Source of the DNA: JAJPHC01 sp035255945
GTDB taxonomy: Bacteria > Acidobacteriota > Thermoanaerobaculia > Gp7-AA8
Reading direction: 5' to 3'
NCBI GenBank assembly: GCA_035255945.1
Contig: DATEZA010000287.1
Location: forward strand, 1 to 26,646
DNA: 26,646 nucleotides
The notes beneath the pieces were generated by a model. It saw only the letters and a list, made by a program, of their open reading frames with translations. It was not told where the DNA came from and did not search any database. The position numbers were made by a program, and so were the translations under genes. Positions 24,825-26,646 of this stretch are shown here, piece after piece (position 1 is the stretch's first letter; each line of letters begins with the position of its first letter).

Positions 24825-26546
24825 ATGAAGCGCCTGCTGTCGCTCCTCGCGCTCGTCTGTGCGGCGTGTGCGCACCACCCGACGTATCCGCTCACCGAAC
24901 ACGCGCAGCTCTTCAACGACATGGACGCGACGGAGCGCCACAGCGCGCCCAACGCCGCCGCGCGCGTGACGGGCGACCGCATCGCGAACGCGCGCAAGGA
25001 GCCGCAGAACTGGCTCACGTACTACGGCGCCTACGACGGGCAGCGCTACTCGGCGCTCGATCAGATCGATGCGTCGAACGTGAAGTCGCTGCGCCCCGCG
25101 TGGGTGTTTCAGGCCGGTGCGATCGGACTGATCGCGAATCCCGCGACATACGCGTTCGAAGCGGCGCCGATCGTCGTCGACGGCGTGATGTACCTCTCGG
25201 GATGGGATGGCTACGTCTGGGCGCTCGATGCGGTCAGCGGCGAGGTGCTCTGGCGCTATCGCCATGCCATTCCGCTCGATGTCCCGCTCTGCTGCGGCAA
25301 CGTCAATCGCGGCGTGGCGGTGGCGAAGGGACGCGTCTACGTCGCGACCGCGAACGGTCACGTCATCGCACTCGATGCGACGAACGGACACCTCGCGTGG
25401 GACACGATCGCCGCCGATGTGCGCGCGGGCGAGACGCTGACGGTTGCGCCGCTTGTGGTGAAGGACATGGTGATCGTCGGCAGCTCCGGCGGCGAGTACG
25501 GCGTGCGGGGACACATCGATGCGTTCGATCTCGATAACGGCCGGCGCGTCTGGCGCTTCTACACCGTGCCGAAGCCGGGCGAGCGGGGTGGCGACACGTG
25601 GGGGAACAACTCGTGGGAGCGCGGCGGCGGTCCGGCGTGGGTGACCGGCACGTACGATCTCGACCTCGACACGCTCTACTGGTCGACCGGCAATCCCGGT
25701 CCCGATTTCGACGGCAGCGTACGGCCCGGCGCGAATCTCTACACCGACTCGGTCGTCGCGCTGAATCCGAACGACGGCACGCTGAAGTGGCACTATCAAT
25801 ACACGCCGCACGACGTGTGGGACTACGACGGCGTCTCGGAGAACATTCTTTTCAATGAAGGCTCGCGCAGGCTCCTCGCGCACTTCGACAAGAACGGCTA
25901 CCTCTTCGTCCTCGATCGCACGAACGGCCGGCTCGTGCATGCGACGAAGTTCGGGCGCGTGACATGGGGCGACATCGATCCGGCCAGCGGACAGGTGACG
26001 GTGCGATTGACGCCGACGGAGCAGGGCGCGGAGATCTGTCCCGGTCCCGCGGGCCTCAAGGAATGGACGCATGCTGCGTACAACCCGAAGACCGGGATGC
26101 TGTATGTGCCGGTGATCGAGGCGTGCGGCACGTTCAAGCTGATCCCGAACCGCTACAACGAATCGCTGCCGTACTGGGGCGGCGACGCCACTGTCAAGGG
26201 AGACCAGCGGGGAGAGGTGAAGGCGTTCGATGCGGCGACGGGGAAGGAAGTGTGGTCGTGGCGCGGCCAGCATCCGATGGTCTCGTCGGTCCTCACCACC
26301 GCGGGCGATCTCGTCTTCGCCGGTGAGCCGAACGGCAACTTCAATGCGTACGACGCAAAGTCGGGCGCGCTGCTCTGGCAATTCCAGACCGGCAGCGGCA
26401 TTCACAGTAATCCTGTGACCTACAGCGTGGGCGGCAAGCAGTTCATCGCTGTCCCAACAGGCTGGGGCGGCTGGATGAAAGGATTCGCACCGGAAGACTA
26501 CGGCGCAACGCGCGGCAGCACGCTGGTCGTCTTCGCGCTCCCCTGA
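24825..26546 (+). CDS. PQQ-dependent alcohol dehydrogenase, probably lanthanide type
   Basis: A 573-residue periplasmic quinoprotein of the methanol/ethanol dehydrogenase family, oxidising primary alcohols to aldehydes with pyrroloquinoline quinone. The N-terminus is a signal (MKRLLSLLALVCAAC), possibly a lipoprotein. Tryptophan-docking propeller repeats follow. Key residues are visible: the vicinal disulfide Cys156-Cys157 (PLCCGN), metal-ligand Glu224 (GGEYGVRG), Asn290 (STGN), and Asp333-Tyr334-Asp335 in HDVWDYDGV. Asp333 corresponds to the catalytic Asp, and a second Asp two residues later is the known mark of lanthanide (XoxF/ExaF-like) rather than calcium enzymes. There is no C-terminal cytochrome c domain, so electrons must leave via a separate carrier, most likely the cupredoxin upstream. 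AAGGAG (24809-24814) precedes ATG 24825. No PQQ biosynthesis genes are in the window. Confidence 0.92.
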   Translation: MKRLLSLLALVCAACAHHPTYPLTEHAQLFNDMDATERHSAPNAAARVTGDRIANARKEPQNWLTYYGAYDGQRYSALDQIDASNVKSLRPAWVFQAGAIGLIANPATYAFEAAPIVVDGVMYLSGWDGYVWALDAVSGEVLWRYRHAIPLDVPLCCGNVNRGVAVAKGRVYVATANGHVIALDATNGHLAWDTIAADVRAGETLTVAPLVVKDMVIVGSSGGEYGVRGHIDAFDLDNGRRVWRFYTVPKPGERGGDTWGNNSWERGGGPAWVTGTYDLDLDTLYWSTGNPGPDFDGSVRPGANLYTDSVVALNPNDGTLKWHYQYTPHDVWDYDGVSENILFNEGSRRLLAHFDKNGYLFVLDRTNGRLVHATKFGRVTWGDIDPASGQVTVRLTPTEQGAEICPGPAGLKEWTHAAYNPKTGMLYVPVIEACGTFKLIPNRYNESLPYWGGDATVKGDQRGEVKAFDAATGKEVWSWRGQHPMVSSVLTTAGDLVFAGEPNGNFNAYDAKSGALLWQFQTGSGIHSNPVTYSVGGKQFIAVPTGWGGWMKGFAPEDYGATRGSTLVVFALP

Positions 26547-26646
26547 AGGTGTATCAGCAGACTGCCGCGCGCGGAACGACTGAAGGGCGACCCCGCGCAA
26601 CATTGCTGCTGAGCGTGTACCGAGCTGCCTCGGCGGCCGTAAGCGG
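26547..26646. other. Intergenic end of window, nothing recognised
   Basis: About 100 bp after the PQQ dehydrogenase stop. No convincing gene, terminator hairpin with T-tract or known repeat is visible before the window ends. Confidence 0.5.

Noticed and set aside
24729..26603. A 624-residue reading frame on the minus strand
   Set aside because: Antisense shadow of the PQQ dehydrogenase, which has clear family motifs.

Overview
The window is a GC-rich, gene-dense bacterial chromosome segment with an all-metabolic and signalling gene set and no phage or plasmid genes. A Ser/Thr kinase with a C-terminal TPR sensor, a fused E1 alpha-beta 2-oxoacid dehydrogenase, a PQQ alcohol dehydrogenase and several families of GC-rich palindromic repeats between (and inside) genes fit an Acidobacteriota-like soil organism. 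That assignment is inference from gene style only. Shine-Dalgarno sequences are often weak, and some start codons lie a few bases after a -10-like hexamer, suggesting leaderless transcripts.

Layout. 1-632: about 2.5 degenerate extra copies of the 3' end of the neighbouring kinase gene, separated by small palindromes. 633-3638 (-): Ser/Thr kinase/TPR protein. 3706-5820 (+): secreted repeat protein, probably a beta-propeller. 5821-6148: GC-rich repeats, including two nearly identical 71-bp copies. 6149-13579 (-): a tightly coupled operon of a two-headed membrane protease (CPBP family), an SRPBCC-fold protein and a 1191-residue Nfn/GltD-PyrK-like iron-sulfur flavoprotein. 13566-14120 (-): debris of a PAP2 phosphatase gene, broken up by a 140-bp palindromic repeat present twice. 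14321-14932 (-): TetR regulator with a FadR-type operator over its own start. 15055-15579 (+): membrane isoprenylcysteine-type methyltransferase. 15525-15965 (-): HIT protein. 15946-18428 (+): exported TPR protein and aldo/keto reductase, coupled. 18436-19033 (+): small protein plus nucleotidyltransferase pair. 19020-21452 (-): fused E1 with a palindromic repeat inserted in frame in its linker. 21507-22490 (-): YheT-type hydrolase. 22638-24218 (+): DHA2 drug exporter. 24268-26546 (+): azurin-like cupredoxin and PQQ alcohol dehydrogenase with the Asp-Tyr-Asp signature of lanthanide enzymes.

The most interesting items are: (a) the cupredoxin/PQQ dehydrogenase pair, which looks like a self-contained periplasmic lanthanide alcohol-oxidation unit; (b) the very large fused flavoprotein, translationally coupled to an SRPBCC protein and a CPBP protease, with no assigned function that I know of; and (c) the way dispersed palindromes have been absorbed into coding sequence (E1 linker, YheT tail) or have accompanied duplication of gene ends (kinase). 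All names rest on motif recognition by eye; no database search was run.
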